Source: Gemmobacter aquaticus (GTDB lineage Bacteria; Pseudomonadota; Alphaproteobacteria; Rhodobacterales; Rhodobacteraceae). From it: 64,000 nucleotides of DNA. The DNA is taken from the NCBI RefSeq assembly GCF_007859075.1, contig NZ_VOAK01000021.1, positions 1-64,000 of the forward strand, read 5' to 3'. Both the position numbers and the translations under genes were made by a program. Of this stretch, positions 55,119 to 64,000 are shown piece after piece (positions within the stretch are counted from its first letter, which is position 1; each line of letters begins with the position of its first letter). Under the pieces are notes generated by a model. That model made no database searches and was not told the DNA's origin. It saw only the letters and a list, made by a program, of their open reading frames with translations.

Positions 55119-57047
55119 TCACGCCCTGAGGCCGACCACGGCGATGCCGAGCGTCTCAAGCACCTTTGCCTCGATCTGCGGCGCGTTCATTCCGGCCACG
55201 GCATACATCGCCTCTGGGCTGGCCTGATCGATGAACGTATCGGGCAGCACCATCGAGCGGAACTTGAGCCCACGGTCAAACACGCCCGCATCGGCCAGAA
55301 GCTGCGCGACATGGCTGCCAAAGCCGCCGACCGCGCCCTCCTCGATACAGATCAGCGCCTCGTGATGGCGGGCAAGCTGCAGGATCAGATCCTGATCGAG
55401 CGGCTTGGCAAAGCGGGCATCCGCAACCGTGCAGGCAACGCCGCGCGCCGACAGCCCTTCGGCGGCGCGCATGACTTCGGCCAGACGCGTGCCAAAGGAC
55501 AAAAGCGCGACGCGCCCACCCTCGCGCATCACCCGGCCCCGACCGATCTCAAGCGGCTCGCCCCGCTCTGGCATGTCAACGCCGACACCATCGCCGCGCG
55601 GATAGCGGAAGGCAGATGGGCCTTCGTCATAGGCGGCGGCAGTGGCCACCATATGCACAAGCTCCGCCTCATCGGCGGCGGCCATCACCACCATGCCGGG
55701 CAGGTTCGCCATGAACGCCACGTCAAAGCTGCCTGCATGGGTCGCGCCATCCGCGCCGACCAGCCCCGCCCGGTCGATGGCAAAGCGCACAGGCAGACGC
55801 TGGATCGCAACATCATGGACGACCTGATCATAGCCCCGCTGCAGGAAGGTCGAATAGATCGCGCAGAAGGGTTTCAGCCCGCCCGCGGCAAGCCCCGCCG
55901 AAAAGGTAACGGCATGCTGCTCGGCAATGCCTACATCAAAACAACGACGCGGAAAGCGTTCGGCAAAGAGGTTAAGCCCCGTGCCGTCGGGCATCGCGGC
56001 GGTCACGGCCACGATCTTGTCATCCCGCGCGGCCTCGGCAATCAGGCTTTGCGCGAAAACCTTGGTGTAGCTTGGCGCGTTCGACTTGGCCTTCTGCTGC
56101 ACACCGGTCAGGACGTCGAATTTTGCCGTCGCATGGCCCTTGTCCAGCGCGGCCTCGGCCGGGGCATAGCCCTTGCCCTTTTTCGTCATCACATGGATCA
56201 GCATCGGCCCCTGCGCGCGCGCCTTGACCGTGCGCAAGAGCGGCAGAAGCTGGTCCAGATCGTGCCCGTCCACCGGACCCACATAGGAAAAGCCCAGCTC
56301 CTCGAACAGGGTGCCGCCGACGGTCATGCCCTTGAGCATTTCCTTCGCGCGCCGCGCGCCCTCCTGAAAGGGGTGGGGCAGCAGGCTGACCGCGCCCTTG
56401 GCCGCAGCCTTCAGTTCCTGAAACGGTGCCCCCGCATAGAGGCGCGACAGATAGGACGACAGCGCCCCGACCGGCGGCGCGATCGACATCTCGTTGTCAT
56501 TCAGGATGACGAAAAGCCGCTTGCCCAGATGGCCTGCGTTGTTCATCGCCTCGAAGGCCATGCCGGCGCTCATCGAGCCATCGCCGATCACGGCAATCGC
56601 ATCGCCCGGATCGCCGCCCAGATCCGCCGCCACCTTGAAGCCCAAGGCCGCGCTGATAGAGGTCGAGGAATGCGCCGCACCGAAGGGGTCATAGGGGCTT
56701 TCGCTGCGTTTGGTGAAGCCCGAAAGCCCGCCCTCGGTCCGCAGGGTGCGGATGCGGTCACGCCGCCCGGTCAAAATCTTGTGGGGATAGCACTGGTGGC
56801 CCACGTCCCAGATCAGCTTGTCACGCGGGGTATCGAACACCGCATGAATCGCCACGGTCAGTTCAACCACGCCAAGACCCGCGCCCAGATGCCCCCCGGT
56901 TTCCGACACCGCGCTGATCGTCTCGGACCGCAGCTCGTCAGCCAGCTGCCGCAGTTCGCGGTCAGACATGCCTTTCATATCGGCGGGAATGCGCACGCGG
57001 TCCAGCACCGGGGTCTTGGGCTTGTGGGTCTGGGGAAGATCGGTCAT
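55119..57047 (-). CDS. dxs: 1-deoxy-D-xylulose-5-phosphate synthase
   Basis: A 642-residue thiamine-diphosphate enzyme that joins pyruvate and glyceraldehyde 3-phosphate, the first step of the MEP isoprenoid pathway. [15 protein letters not shown] and the TPP motif [16 protein letters not shown] are in the N-terminal domain; [15 protein letters not shown] and the C-terminal transketolase domain follow. GAGGAGGGG lies upstream of the ATG. It ends the operon HDAC-like, xseB, ispA, dxs, pairing two isoprenoid enzymes. Confidence 0.98.
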   Translation of the reverse strand: MTDLPQTHKPKTPVLDRVRIPADMKGMSDRELRQLADELRSETISAVSETGGHLGAGLGVVELTVAIHAVFDTPRDKLIWDVGHQCYPHKILTGRRDRIRTLRTEGGLSGFTKRSESPYDPFGAAHSSTSISAALGFKVAADLGGDPGDAIAVIGDGSMSAGMAFEAMNNAGHLGKRLFVILNDNEMSIAPPVGALSSYLSRLYAGAPFQELKAAAKGAVSLLPHPFQEGARRAKEMLKGMTVGGTLFEELGFSYVGPVDGHDLDQLLPLLRTVKARAQGPMLIHVMTKKGKGYAPAEAALDKGHATAKFDVLTGVQQKAKSNAPSYTKVFAQSLIAEAARDDKIVAVTAAMPDGTGLNLFAERFPRRCFDVGIAEQHAVTFSAGLAAGGLKPFCAIYSTFLQRGYDQVVHDVAIQRLPVRFAIDRAGLVGADGATHAGSFDVAFMANLPGMVVMAAADEAELVHMVATAAAYDEGPSAFRYPRGDGVGVDMPERGEPLEIGRGRVMREGGRVALLSFGTRLAEVMRAAEGLSARGVACTVADARFAKPLDQDLILQLARHHEALICIEEGAVGGFGSHVAQLLADAGVFDRGLKFRSMVLPDTFIDQASPEAMYAVAGMNAPQIEAKVLETLGIAVVGLRA

Positions 57048-57067
57048 GGCGCCCCTCCTCGGGGGAT

Positions 57068-57937
57068 TCAGCTTTGCCGCGAGATAACGAAGCGCGCCGC
57101 CTCGATCAAGGCGGAAGCCCGGTCTCCATAGGGCAATAGTGCCGCGGCCGCCTCATCAATCAAGGCCTGTGCGCGGGATTTCGCGCCCTCAAGGCCCAGA
57201 AGCGAGACAAAGGTGGCCTTTCCGGCCTCGGCATCCTTGCCAACCCGCTTGCCGGTCGTGGCCTCGGACCCTTCGACATCAAGGATATCGTCGGCAATCT
57301 GGAAGGCCAGACCAAGCGCTGTGGCATAGGCGCGCAAGGGCGCGGGATCGGCGCCTGCAAGGATTGCCCCCGCCTCGGCCGAAAAGCAGATGAGCGCGCC
57401 GGTCTTGCCCGCCTGCAGGCGGGTAATCTCGGGCAGGGTCAAGGGCGCGGGCGCGGTTTCGGCGGCGATGTCCAGCGCCTGGCCCAGCACCATGCCCTCG
57501 GCGCCGCTCGCCTTGGCAAGACCCGCAACCAGCGCAAGCCGACGGTCCGCAGGCCCAAGCGCCGGATCGCAGAGCAGTTCGAACGCCAGCGTCTGCAGCG
57601 CATCGCCCGTCAGAACGGCCGTGGCTTCGTCCCATTTCACATGCACCGTGGGCAGACCGCGACGCAGATCGTCGTCGTCCATGCAGGGCAGATCGTCATG
57701 AACAAGGCTATAGGCATGAAGCGCCTCGACGGCTGCCGCAGCCGCGACGGCCTGCTCGGGGGCGAGACCATGCAGACGCGCAGATTCCAGCACCAGAAAT
57801 GCCCGCAACCGCTTGCCGCCCTGCAGGGCATAGCGCATGGCCTGCACCACCGGCACATCATCGTGGTTCGCCAGCGCAACGTTCAGGCGCGCCTGCACAA
57901 GTGCCGCGTCCTGCTTCAGAACGTCAGGAAAGCTCAC
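57068..57937 (-). CDS. ispA: Farnesyl diphosphate synthase (polyprenyl synthetase)
   Basis: A 289-residue trans-prenyltransferase that makes geranyl and farnesyl diphosphate. The first aspartate-rich motif is DDLPCMDDD (about residue 85) and the second is DDILDVEG (about 225); [10 protein letters not shown] binds the diphosphate. The GTG at 57937 overlaps the xseB stop by 4 nt (GTGA), fixing the start. It is followed by dxs after 20 bp. Confidence 0.95.
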   Translation of the reverse strand: MSFPDVLKQDAALVQARLNVALANHDDVPVVQAMRYALQGGKRLRAFLVLESARLHGLAPEQAVAAAAAVEALHAYSLVHDDLPCMDDDDLRRGLPTVHVKWDEATAVLTGDALQTLAFELLCDPALGPADRRLALVAGLAKASGAEGMVLGQALDIAAETAPAPLTLPEITRLQAGKTGALICFSAEAGAILAGADPAPLRAYATALGLAFQIADDILDVEGSEATTGKRVGKDAEAGKATFVSLLGLEGAKSRAQALIDEAAAALLPYGDRASALIEAARFVISRQS

Positions 57938-58173
57938 AGCCCCTCCACCGGCGTCGTTCCAAGGGCGCGGCCCTCTTGCGCGCGGATCAGCTCGACCTTC
58001 TCTTCGGCATCTTTCAGCTTGGCTGCGCAATGCGCTTTCAGCTTGGCACCCTGTTCATAAAGCGCGATCGACTGCTCCAGCGCGACATCGCCACGCTCCA
58101 GCTGCGTCACCACCGCCTCCAGCGCCTGCATCGCCTCTTCAAAGCTTAGTTCGGCAATCGGCTTGTCGGTCAT
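57934..58173 (-). CDS. xseB: Exodeoxyribonuclease VII small subunit
   Basis: A 79-residue helical-hairpin subunit that binds XseA. The family motif LSFEEAMQALEAVVTQLERG is at residues 9-28 and LEQSIALYEQGAKLKAHC follows. xseA is not in the window. Very often, as here, it is coupled to ispA. Confidence 0.95.
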   Translation of the reverse strand: MTDKPIAELSFEEAMQALEAVVTQLERGDVALEQSIALYEQGAKLKAHCAAKLKDAEEKVELIRAQEGRALGTTPVEGL

Positions 58174-58176
58174 GGG

Positions 58177-59088
58177 TCACTCCTCGCGCAGCTTGTCGAC
58201 ATGGGCAGCCACCGAGGCTGCCAGTGCCGGCAGATCATAACCGCCCTCAAGGACGGATACCACCCGCCCGCCGCAACAGGTGTCGGCGAGTTTGCAGATC
58301 GCCCCGGTGAGCCAGGCAAAATCCTGCGTTTCCCACTCCAGCCCCGCGAGAGGGTCATCGGCATGGGCGTCAAACCCGGCAGAGATCAGGATCAGGTCGG
58401 GTCTGAAGGCCGCAACACGATCAAGTGCCGGCTGCCATGCCGCCCGCATCGCGCCACCGCCCGAGCCGGATCGCAAGGGCAGGTTCAGGATCTGGCCATG
58501 CGCCCCGACCTCGGACGCCAGGCCCGAGCCGGGGTAAAGCGGCATCTGGTGGCTTGAGACGAACATGGCGCGCGGCTCGTCCCACAGCAGGTCTTGTGTT
58601 CCATTGCCATGATGCACGTCGAAATCGAGCACCGCGACGCGCGACAGCCCATGATGATCCAGCGCCCGCTTTGCCCCGATAGCGACGGATCCGAAGAGGC
58701 AAAAGCCCATGGCGCGGGCAGTTTCCGCGTGATGCCCCGGCGGGCGGCAAGCCACAAAGGCGCGCCGCGCCTCATCCGCAAGCACTGCATCCACCGCGGC
58801 ACAGACCCCGCCCACCGCCCTGAGCGCGGCACGCAACGAGCCGGGTGCCAGATAGGTGTCACCATCGAGCATGGCCCAACCTGCGGCGGGCATCGCGCGC
58901 TCAACGCGGGCGATGTAGCCTTCGGGGTGGCAGCGCAGCACGTCGTCGCGCGCCGCAAGCGGGGCCTCGCGCCGGTCCAGCGCCATCCCGGCCAGAGCAC
59001 GCTCTACGGCCAGCAGTCGGGCGGCCTGTTCGGGGTGGCCGTCCGGTTCGCGATGCTCCAGACATTCCGCATGGGTCAGATACAGCAT
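58177..59088 (-). CDS. Histone-deacetylase-family hydrolase
   Basis: A 303-residue zinc hydrolase of the arginase/deacetylase fold (class II HDAC-like, acetylpolyamine amidohydrolase/AcuC group). RPPGHHAE carries the active-site histidines, VLDFDVHHGNGTQ the zinc ligands Asp and His, and ISAGFDAHADDPL the last zinc aspartate. Start at 59088 is chosen because MLYLTHAECLEHREPDGHPE is the usual N terminus. Substrate unknown; could act on acetylated polyamines or proteins. It opens the xseB-ispA-dxs operon (3-bp gap). Confidence 0.9.
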   Translation of the reverse strand: MLYLTHAECLEHREPDGHPEQAARLLAVERALAGMALDRREAPLAARDDVLRCHPEGYIARVERAMPAAGWAMLDGDTYLAPGSLRAALRAVGGVCAAVDAVLADEARRAFVACRPPGHHAETARAMGFCLFGSVAIGAKRALDHHGLSRVAVLDFDVHHGNGTQDLLWDEPRAMFVSSHQMPLYPGSGLASEVGAHGQILNLPLRSGSGGGAMRAAWQPALDRVAAFRPDLILISAGFDAHADDPLAGLEWETQDFAWLTGAICKLADTCCGGRVVSVLEGGYDLPALAASVAAHVDKLREE

Positions 59089-59180
59089 CGCCACCCCTTC
59101 CTTCCGGCGCCGTTCATTTACGGCCACAGGTTGCGATGAACGCAGCCTCGGGCGCAATCGCCCGATTGGCACGCAGCCAA

Positions 59181-59936
59181 TCAGCCCTTCAGCCGTTGCG
59201 CCACGGCATCCAGCCCCCGATCCCAGGCTTGCAGACCCTCTGTTTCGGCCAGTTTGGCGACCAGCAGTTCGGTGATGCCTCCCGGTGTTGCGACGCTTTG
59301 CAGGATCTCTGCGGTCGTGCGCCCCTCACACAGCAAGACCTCGGCATTGCCGCGCAGCGTGGCGGCGACAAGGCTGCGCGCCTGATCATGCGGCAGCCCC
59401 TGCGCGGCAAACCAGTCGATGATCTGCGCCATCCACGCAAAGGATGCGCCCGAAAGCGCACCAAATGCCGCCGCCGCGACAAAGCGCTCTTCGGTTTCAA
59501 GGACCAGAACAGGGCCAACGCAGTCAAGAAACGCCTGCCAGAAAGGCGTACCGGGGAACAGGATCGAAGGTCCAATGCGCAGCGCGTTCGCATAGCCCGG
59601 CATCATCGCCATATCGCCGCAGGCCGGACCGATGGCCGCAGCGAGTGCGTCGGCGCGCGTTCCCGCCATGGCCGAGAGCACAGGCTGCCCTGCGCGGAAG
59701 CGAAGACGTGACAACTCGGCAATGCCGCGTGCCGCAGGAAGGGCGACGAACACCCCCGCGCTGCGGTCGACGACCTCCTGATTGCTTGTGGCAATCGCGC
59801 AACCGTAGGTATCCGCGAGGCGCTTGGCCATATCCGCGCCACGCGGCGAGAGGATAAATCGATAGTCCGTCCCCTGCAGCCCGCGCACCATCATCTCGGC
59901 AAGCTGGCCTGCGCCGAGGATGCCGATCGTGGTCAC
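59181..59936 (-). CDS. Divergent pyrroline-5-carboxylate reductase-like protein
   Basis: A 251-residue Rossmann-fold protein related to ProC. IGILGAGQLAEMMVRGL (residues 4-20) binds NAD(P)H. The ProC motif RxMPNTP is replaced by MMPGYANAL, and the SGSGPAY motif by LSGASFAWM, both at substrate-binding positions; TPGGITELL retains the C-terminal motif. It is therefore unlikely to be the housekeeping ProC and may reduce another cyclic imine. GTG start overlapping the aminotransferase stop (GTGA), so the two act together. Confidence 0.75.
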   Translation of the reverse strand: MTTIGILGAGQLAEMMVRGLQGTDYRFILSPRGADMAKRLADTYGCAIATSNQEVVDRSAGVFVALPAARGIAELSRLRFRAGQPVLSAMAGTRADALAAAIGPACGDMAMMPGYANALRIGPSILFPGTPFWQAFLDCVGPVLVLETEERFVAAAAFGALSGASFAWMAQIIDWFAAQGLPHDQARSLVAATLRGNAEVLLCEGRTTAEILQSVATPGGITELLVAKLAETEGLQAWDRGLDAVAQRLKG

Positions 59937-61255
59937 GGCATCTCCTCCAGAACCTCGGCCATGGCTCGCGCAGTCATCGCGATATCGGCCTCGGTATGCG
60001 CAATCGAGGACAGCGAATGAAGCGTGGCCGAGGGGTTCATGTAGATCCCCTTGTCCATCAGCCGCAACGCAAAGTCGCGGAACTTCACGCGGTCGACATG
60101 GGTGCAGAAGTCGCGATAGTCCGAGATCTCGGGGTGATCGGTGAAGAAGATCTGGAACATCGAGCTGACACCCTGCACGACAATCCCGTGCCGGTTCGAG
60201 GTTCCGGCAACCTTGCGGATCTCGGCCGTCATCTGCTCACCCAGATCACGGAGCCGACGGAAGCCGGCCTTCTCATCGGCGAGCAGTGTCTCGAGCATCA
60301 CCTTGGTCACATGCAGGGCAAGGCGGCCGGCGTTATGAGTGCCAAAGTGCAGCACCTTGCCCCATTCGAGGCCCGACATGATCTCGTCCCGACCGCCGAT
60401 CATGGCCATGGGCAGGCCGCCGCCGAGGGCCTTGCCATAGGTCACGATATCGGGCTCCAGCCCGTAAAGCTCGGCGCAGCCCCCGGCGGCAAGGCGGAAA
60501 CCGGTCACAGTTTCGTCCAGATAGAACAGCGCCCCGTACTGGCGGCAAAGCTCTTGCATGCGGTTCAGATAGCCGGGCTTGGGCGGGATCACCCCCATGT
60601 TCGACATGACGCCTTCGGTCACCACGCAGGCGGCATCGCGCCCATGCAGGGCCATCGCTCGTTCCAGCGCGTCAAAGTCGTTCCAGCGCACGACAATGGT
60701 GTCCTTCCACGCCTCCTCAGGAATCCCCGAACTGTCGGGGATGCGGATCGGATCGTTGGGGTGGCCCAGAAGGGTTGGCGGATAGGGGTTGGTGTTGACC
60801 AGAACCGCGTCCCACCATCCGTGATAGTGCCCCTCGAACTTGATGATCTTGCGCCGCCCCGTATGTCCGCGCGCCAACCGGAAGGCCGCCATCGCGGCCT
60901 CGGTCCCGGTGTTGGCAAATCGCACCTTCTCGACATGCGGCAGAAGCGCCACCAACATTTCGGCGACTTCGACCTCGACTTCCAGCGCGGTTGCGAAATG
61001 CGTTCCGCGCGCGGCTTCACGTGCTATGGTCTCGGCCACTTTCGGATGCGCGTGGCCAAGGGGAAGCGCACCAAAGGCCATCATCCAGTCAAGGTACTCA
61101 CGCCCGTCGACATCATAGAGGCGCGCACCCTGACCATGGCTCATGTAGCGCGGGGCCCCGCCAAAAGTCGCAGGCCCGCGCGACGCGGATGAGACCCCTT
61201 CGATCAGCACCTTGCGTCCACGCGCGAAAAGGGCTTCCGATTTCGGTCCGGCCAT
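59933..61255 (-). CDS. Class III PLP aminotransferase, glutamate-1-semialdehyde aminomutase-like
   Basis: A 440-residue fold-type I enzyme. FANTGTEAAMAAFRLARGHTG and KFEGHYHGWWDAVLV bind PLP phosphate and substrate; YLDETVTGFRL holds the PLP aspartate, and TYGKALGGG the Schiff-base lysine. HemL is usually isolated and essential for haem; this copy is co-encoded with a ProC-like reductase and faces an XRE-cupin regulator. It may transaminate a diamino acid or beta-amino acid rather than serve haem synthesis. HemL itself cannot be fully excluded. Confidence 0.8.
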   Translation of the reverse strand: MAGPKSEALFARGRKVLIEGVSSASRGPATFGGAPRYMSHGQGARLYDVDGREYLDWMMAFGALPLGHAHPKVAETIAREAARGTHFATALEVEVEVAEMLVALLPHVEKVRFANTGTEAAMAAFRLARGHTGRRKIIKFEGHYHGWWDAVLVNTNPYPPTLLGHPNDPIRIPDSSGIPEEAWKDTIVVRWNDFDALERAMALHGRDAACVVTEGVMSNMGVIPPKPGYLNRMQELCRQYGALFYLDETVTGFRLAAGGCAELYGLEPDIVTYGKALGGGLPMAMIGGRDEIMSGLEWGKVLHFGTHNAGRLALHVTKVMLETLLADEKAGFRRLRDLGEQMTAEIRKVAGTSNRHGIVVQGVSSMFQIFFTDHPEISDYRDFCTHVDRVKFRDFALRLMDKGIYMNPSATLHSLSSIAHTEADIAMTARAMAEVLEEMP

Positions 61256-61289
61256 GATGCATCCTTTCTTGTGTTGCTCACCAATTGTT

Positions 61290-61295
61290 ATTATA
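61290..61295 (-). promoter_or_regulatory. Consensus -10 (TATAAT) for the aminotransferase operon
   Basis: TATAAT occurs on the minus strand, 35 nt before the aminotransferase ATG. A TTGACG lies only 12 nt upstream, too close to act as a normal -35, so this promoter may depend on an activator. The region is shared with the divergent XRE-cupin gene. Confidence 0.5.
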
Positions 61296-61323
61296 CGAAC
61301 ATCACGTCGTCAACTGGAACACC

Positions 61324-61920
61324 ATGCCCCCAACCACAGATCGCCCCAGAACTGCCGAACCCCACCGTGAACTGGCCGAGCGTATCCGCCGCTGGCGGGA
61401 AGAGAGGGGCTGGAACCAGCAGGCCCTTGCCGACCGCGCAGGCTTTGCCCGCTCGACGCTGTCAAAGATCGAGAATGGCCAGCTATCGCCCACATTCGAA
61501 ATCCTTCTGAAGGTCGCACAGGGCTTTGACTGCGCACTCTCTGATCTTGTGCGCAACGAGAGCGGGCGCCTTTCGGGGCGGATGGTGGTCGAACGCGGCG
61601 CGCCGGGCACCCCCATCGAAAGCACTGGCGCCCGTCTTTGGTCGCTGGGGTCTGAACTGCGGGGGCGCCCGTTCCAGACCATGCTGGTCGAATTCACCTT
61701 GACCGAGGTGCCGCCCGTCAGTGCCTGGAACCGCCATGAGACAGACGACATGCTACATGTCCTGTCCGGCCAGTTGCTGCTGCACACCGAGGGCTATGCG
61801 CCTGTGACGCTCGGCCCCGGCGACACCGTCCATTTCGATGGCACCATGCCCCATGCCTGCCTGAACGGCCTCGCCGACGAGGTGTGCCGCTGCCTCTACG
61901 TCTACGCCCCCCGCGTCTGA
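61324..61920 (+). CDS. XRE-family regulator with C-terminal cupin domain
   Basis: A 198-residue regulator. Residues about 15-70 form the XRE helix-turn-helix (QQALADRAGFARSTLSKIENGQLSPT), and residues about 120-195 the cupin ligand domain (LHVLSGQLLLHTEG and GDTVHFDGTMPHAC). XRE-cupin proteins often regulate adjacent amino-acid or polyamine catabolism, fitting the divergent aminotransferase/reductase pair. The ATG at 61324 is preferred over 61285, which would place the start inside the promoter. Confidence 0.9.
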   Translation: MPPTTDRPRTAEPHRELAERIRRWREERGWNQQALADRAGFARSTLSKIENGQLSPTFEILLKVAQGFDCALSDLVRNESGRLSGRMVVERGAPGTPIESTGARLWSLGSELRGRPFQTMLVEFTLTEVPPVSAWNRHETDDMLHVLSGQLLLHTEGYAPVTLGPGDTVHFDGTMPHACLNGLADEVCRCLYVYAPRV

Positions 61921-62110
61921 GGGGCAGCGAGGCCAAAACCGGTTGTGACCCGGACCGCTTGTCGTGCAAGATCGGTGCAGGATCGCCAGCGGCCCCGCAA
62001 CAGCACCGTACGGACAGACAGACCAATTGCGCACTTGCTACTCGTGACACTCGGGCACGCCCCATGTGTCGCGGCGCTGGCGGAATTTCAGCCTGACGGG
62101 AGGATTCCGA

Positions 62111-62593
62111 ATGACCGACCTCGTGCATTGCCTTTGGTTTGATCATGGCGAGGCCAGCAAGGCCGCCGCATTTTATGCCAAGACCTTTCCGGACAGCCAT
62201 GTTGATCGGGTAAACACCGCACCTTCGGATTTTCCGGGTGGGACGGAAGGCGCCGAGTTGACCGTTGAATTTACACTTCTCGGCCGCAAATGCATTGGCC
62301 TGAATGGTGGCCCCATCTTCCGCCCCAACGAGGCGGTAAGCTTCATGGTCGTCACGGATGATCAAGAGGAAACCGACCGCTACTGCGACGCGATCATCGC
62401 AAACGGCGGGGCCGAAAGCGCCTGCGGCTGGTGCAAGGACCGTTGGGGCTATTCCTGGCAGATCACCCCGCGCCGGCTGCTTGAACTGACAACCAGCACG
62501 GATCGGGACACCGCGAAACGCGCCTTCGCTGCGATGATGACGATGACCCGGATCAACATTGCGCAGCTTGAAGCCGCGATCGCAGACCGCTGA
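62111..62593 (+). CDS. VOC-family (PhnB-like) protein
   Basis: A 160-residue protein of the glyoxalase/VOC fold, PhnB subgroup often labelled 3-demethylubiquinone-9 3-methyltransferase. The motifs [28 protein letters not shown] and [16 protein letters not shown] match that group. It is unlikely to be a methyltransferase; function is unknown. A strong GGGAGGA site precedes the ATG, and the DUF1428 gene follows after 12 bp. Confidence 0.88.
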   Translation: MTDLVHCLWFDHGEASKAAAFYAKTFPDSHVDRVNTAPSDFPGGTEGAELTVEFTLLGRKCIGLNGGPIFRPNEAVSFMVVTDDQEETDRYCDAIIANGGAESACGWCKDRWGYSWQITPRRLLELTTSTDRDTAKRAFAAMMTMTRINIAQLEAAIADR

Positions 62594-62605
62594 GGAGGAC
62601 ATGTC

Positions 62606-63001
62606 ATGAGCTATATCGATGGTTTTGTCATCGCCGTGCCGACCGCGAACAAAGAGAAGTTCATCGCACATGCCCGGCTGGGCGATGGAGTGTTCCTCGA
62701 TCTTGGCGCGATCCGCGTGGTCGAATGCTGGGGCGATGATGTGCCGGACGGCAAGGTCACCGACTTTCGCAAGGCCGTGCAGGCGAAAGATGACGAGACG
62801 GTTGTCTTTTCCTGGATCGAATGGCCCGACAAGGCCACGCGTGACGCAGGAATGGCCACGATGATGGGGTGGATGGCCCATCCCGAGAAGGCCGATCCGC
62901 GGATGGACCCCGCCAAGAACCCGATGCCCTTTGACGGGATGCGGCTGATCTTTGGTGGGTTCGAGCCGATTGTCATCGTTGGGCCGGGTATCGGGCAATA
63001 G
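62606..63001 (+). CDS. DUF1428-family protein
   Basis: A 131-residue small alpha/beta protein. MSYIDGFVIAVP at the start, VECWGDDVPDGKVTDF and the C-terminal DGMRLIFGGFEPIV are the DUF1428 signature (YbaA-like dimeric ferredoxin fold). Function unknown. Operon with the PhnB-like VOC protein, a common pairing in proteobacteria. Confidence 0.92.
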   Translation: MSYIDGFVIAVPTANKEKFIAHARLGDGVFLDLGAIRVVECWGDDVPDGKVTDFRKAVQAKDDETVVFSWIEWPDKATRDAGMATMMGWMAHPEKADPRMDPAKNPMPFDGMRLIFGGFEPIVIVGPGIGQ

Positions 63002-63045
63002 CCACGCGAGGGCGCCCTGCCATCGGCACCGCGCGCGCCTGGCCC

Positions 63046-63762
63046 TTAGTCGGGCTGCAGCATATAGCCCGCACCGCGCACGGTCTGCAGATAGCGGGGT
63101 TGCTTGGGGTCTGACTCGATCTTGCGGCGCAGGCGCGTGATCTGAACGTCGACAGCACGCTCCTGCGCTTTGTCCGACGCCTCGCCCTCTGCCGGGCCCA
63201 TGTCACCGACCAGCATCTCGCGGCTGACGGCTTCGCCCGGCTGGGCTGCGAAAATGCGCATGAGCTGCGCCTCGGTCGCGGTCAGGCGAACCGGCTCGTT
63301 GCCGCGCCACAGCTCGCCCCGCTCCATATCATAGCGCACGTCGCCCAGATGCAGCACCTTGGGACCCGCGGCCTGCGCCTTGACCGTCGGCACCCGCCGC
63401 AGGATGGCATTGATACGCAAGAGCAGTTCCTTCGGCTCGAACGGCTTGACCAGATAGTCGTCGGCCCCGGCCTCCAGACCCTCGATCCGGTTCACGGCCT
63501 CGCCCCGCGCGGTCAAAAGCAGGATCGGCACGGCAAGCCGCGCGCGCAGATCGCGGGTCAGCGCCACACCATCCTCGCCCGGCATCATCACATCAAGTAC
63601 GATCATGTCGAATTCGAGCCCGGACAGAAGGCGCCGCGCCTGTGCGGCATCGCGCGCCACTGTTACCAGAAACCCGTTCCGGATCAGGAATTTTTGCAAC
63701 AGGCCCCTGATGCGTTCGTCATCATCGACGACAAGAAGATGCGCCTGCGGATCCTGCGTCAT
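63046..63762 (-). CDS. petR: OmpR-family response regulator, PetR-like
   Basis: A 238-residue response regulator. The receiver domain has Asp13-Asp14, phospho-acceptor Asp57 (IVLDVMMPGEDG), Thr in LLLTARGE and Lys in YLVKPFEP. The C-terminal winged helix (about 140-238) ends with DVQITRLRRKIESDP and YLQTVRGAGYML. The start overlaps the MarR-type gene by 4 nt, the same arrangement as petP-petR of R. capsulatus, which is needed for growth there. No sensor kinase is adjacent. The petR name rests on this context and is tentative. Confidence 0.8.
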   Translation of the reverse strand: MTQDPQAHLLVVDDDERIRGLLQKFLIRNGFLVTVARDAAQARRLLSGLEFDMIVLDVMMPGEDGVALTRDLRARLAVPILLLTARGEAVNRIEGLEAGADDYLVKPFEPKELLLRINAILRRVPTVKAQAAGPKVLHLGDVRYDMERGELWRGNEPVRLTATEAQLMRIFAAQPGEAVSREMLVGDMGPAEGEASDKAQERAVDVQITRLRRKIESDPKQPRYLQTVRGAGYMLQPD

Positions 63763-64000
63763 ACCCCGCCCTCCTTCAGCGCAAGATACTGGCGCTTCAT
63801 CTCGGGGTCCATCATCGCCTCGAGTACCTGGCGGAAGCCCTGCACCGCCGCCGGCCCCGCCGCGCGATAGGCCGCCCGCATGCGCGCCCGCTGGGCGTCT
63901 GACAAGGCGCGCTCCAGTTCGGCCCCACGCTCGGTCAGGAACAGGTGGCGCTCGCGCTTGTCTTCCTTGCCCACGCGACTGTCCACAAGCCCGTCCTCGA
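63759..64000 (-). CDS. petP: MarR-family regulator, PetP-like (5' part outside window)
   Basis: The last 80 residues are visible; the frame is open to the right edge, so the start lies outside. The MarR wing is seen as GLVDSRVGKEDKRERHLFLTERG, followed by the C-terminal dimer helices (AMMDPEMKRQYLALKEG). Stop overlaps the petR start (ATGA). In R. capsulatus petP-petR lie next to petABC; here petABC is about 17 kb away. Naming is by context. Confidence 0.7.
   Translation of the reverse strand, partial: EDGLVDSRVGKEDKRERHLFLTERGAELERALSDAQRARMRAAYRAAGPAAVQGFRQVLEAMMDPEMKRQYLALKEGGV

Overview
The window is a stretch of GC-rich chromosome from an alphaproteobacterium, most likely a member of the Rhodobacteraceae (Rhodobacter, Gemmobacter, Tabrizicola or Paracoccus relatives). 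This is inferred from the gene set: an fdsGBACD formate dehydrogenase operon with the Mo-ligand cysteine at the same residue number (386) as in R. capsulatus, a three-gene petABC cytochrome bc1 operon with haem histidines at 97/111/198/212, PetP/PetR-type regulators, a type-B L36 protein, and the order dxs-ispA-xseB-HDAC-like. Genes are tightly packed with many 1-4 nt stop/start overlaps. I see no insertion sequence, prophage, integrase or CRISPR array.

Layout. 0-1.2 kb: end of an aldehyde dehydrogenase and a FadR-type GntR regulator. 1.2-5.8 kb: an RpiR regulator with a membrane alpha/beta-hydrolase, divergent from an N-acylamino-acid racemase and a GNAT acyltransferase. That pair looks like a D- to L-amino-acid conversion module. 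5.8-14.2 kb: moaE, moaD and pgsA, then the NAD-linked molybdenum formate dehydrogenase operon with its LysR regulator; moaDE make part of the cofactor the dehydrogenase needs. 14.3-18.2 kb: an S49 peptidase, a 56-aa membrane zinc-ribbon protein, a PTR1-like SDR, a 309-bp AT-rich gap with a perfect DnaA box, and uvrC. 18.2-25.2 kb: EamA transporter, a split mnmD/mnmC-oxidoreductase pair, an M32 peptidase with ctaA, a TrmJ-like methylase and a divergent ThiE-like protein.

25.4-32.0 kb: three same-strand genes forming the transglutaminase / DUF2126 / circularly permuted ATP-grasp / alpha-E system, whose peptide-bond chemistry is predicted but whose substrate is unknown. 32.1-39.0 kb: clpB with a sigma32-type promoter, a HIRAN-like small protein, a TolB-like propeller overlapping an unknown protein, pyrF, and an SPFH/NfeD pair. 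39.2-43.9 kb: dadA, a Pol IV with an N-terminal zinc ribbon, an N-formylglutamate amidohydrolase, tRNA-Val(GAC), rpmJ and a glutathione transferase.

44.1-46.9 kb: petABC, preceded by a perfect 10-bp palindrome. 46.9-50.2 kb: thiBPQ thiamine uptake under a TPP riboswitch. 50.3-55.1 kb: aroC, HU, AMP nucleosidase, a YeeZ-like reductase and ExoD. 55.1-59.1 kb: dxs-ispA-xseB-HDAC-like. 59.2-61.9 kb: a divergent ProC homologue overlapping a class III aminotransferase, facing an XRE-cupin regulator. 62.1-64.0 kb: a VOC protein and a DUF1428 protein, then PetR-like and (partial) PetP-like regulators.

Functions were assigned by reading motifs in the translated sequence. No database search was run.
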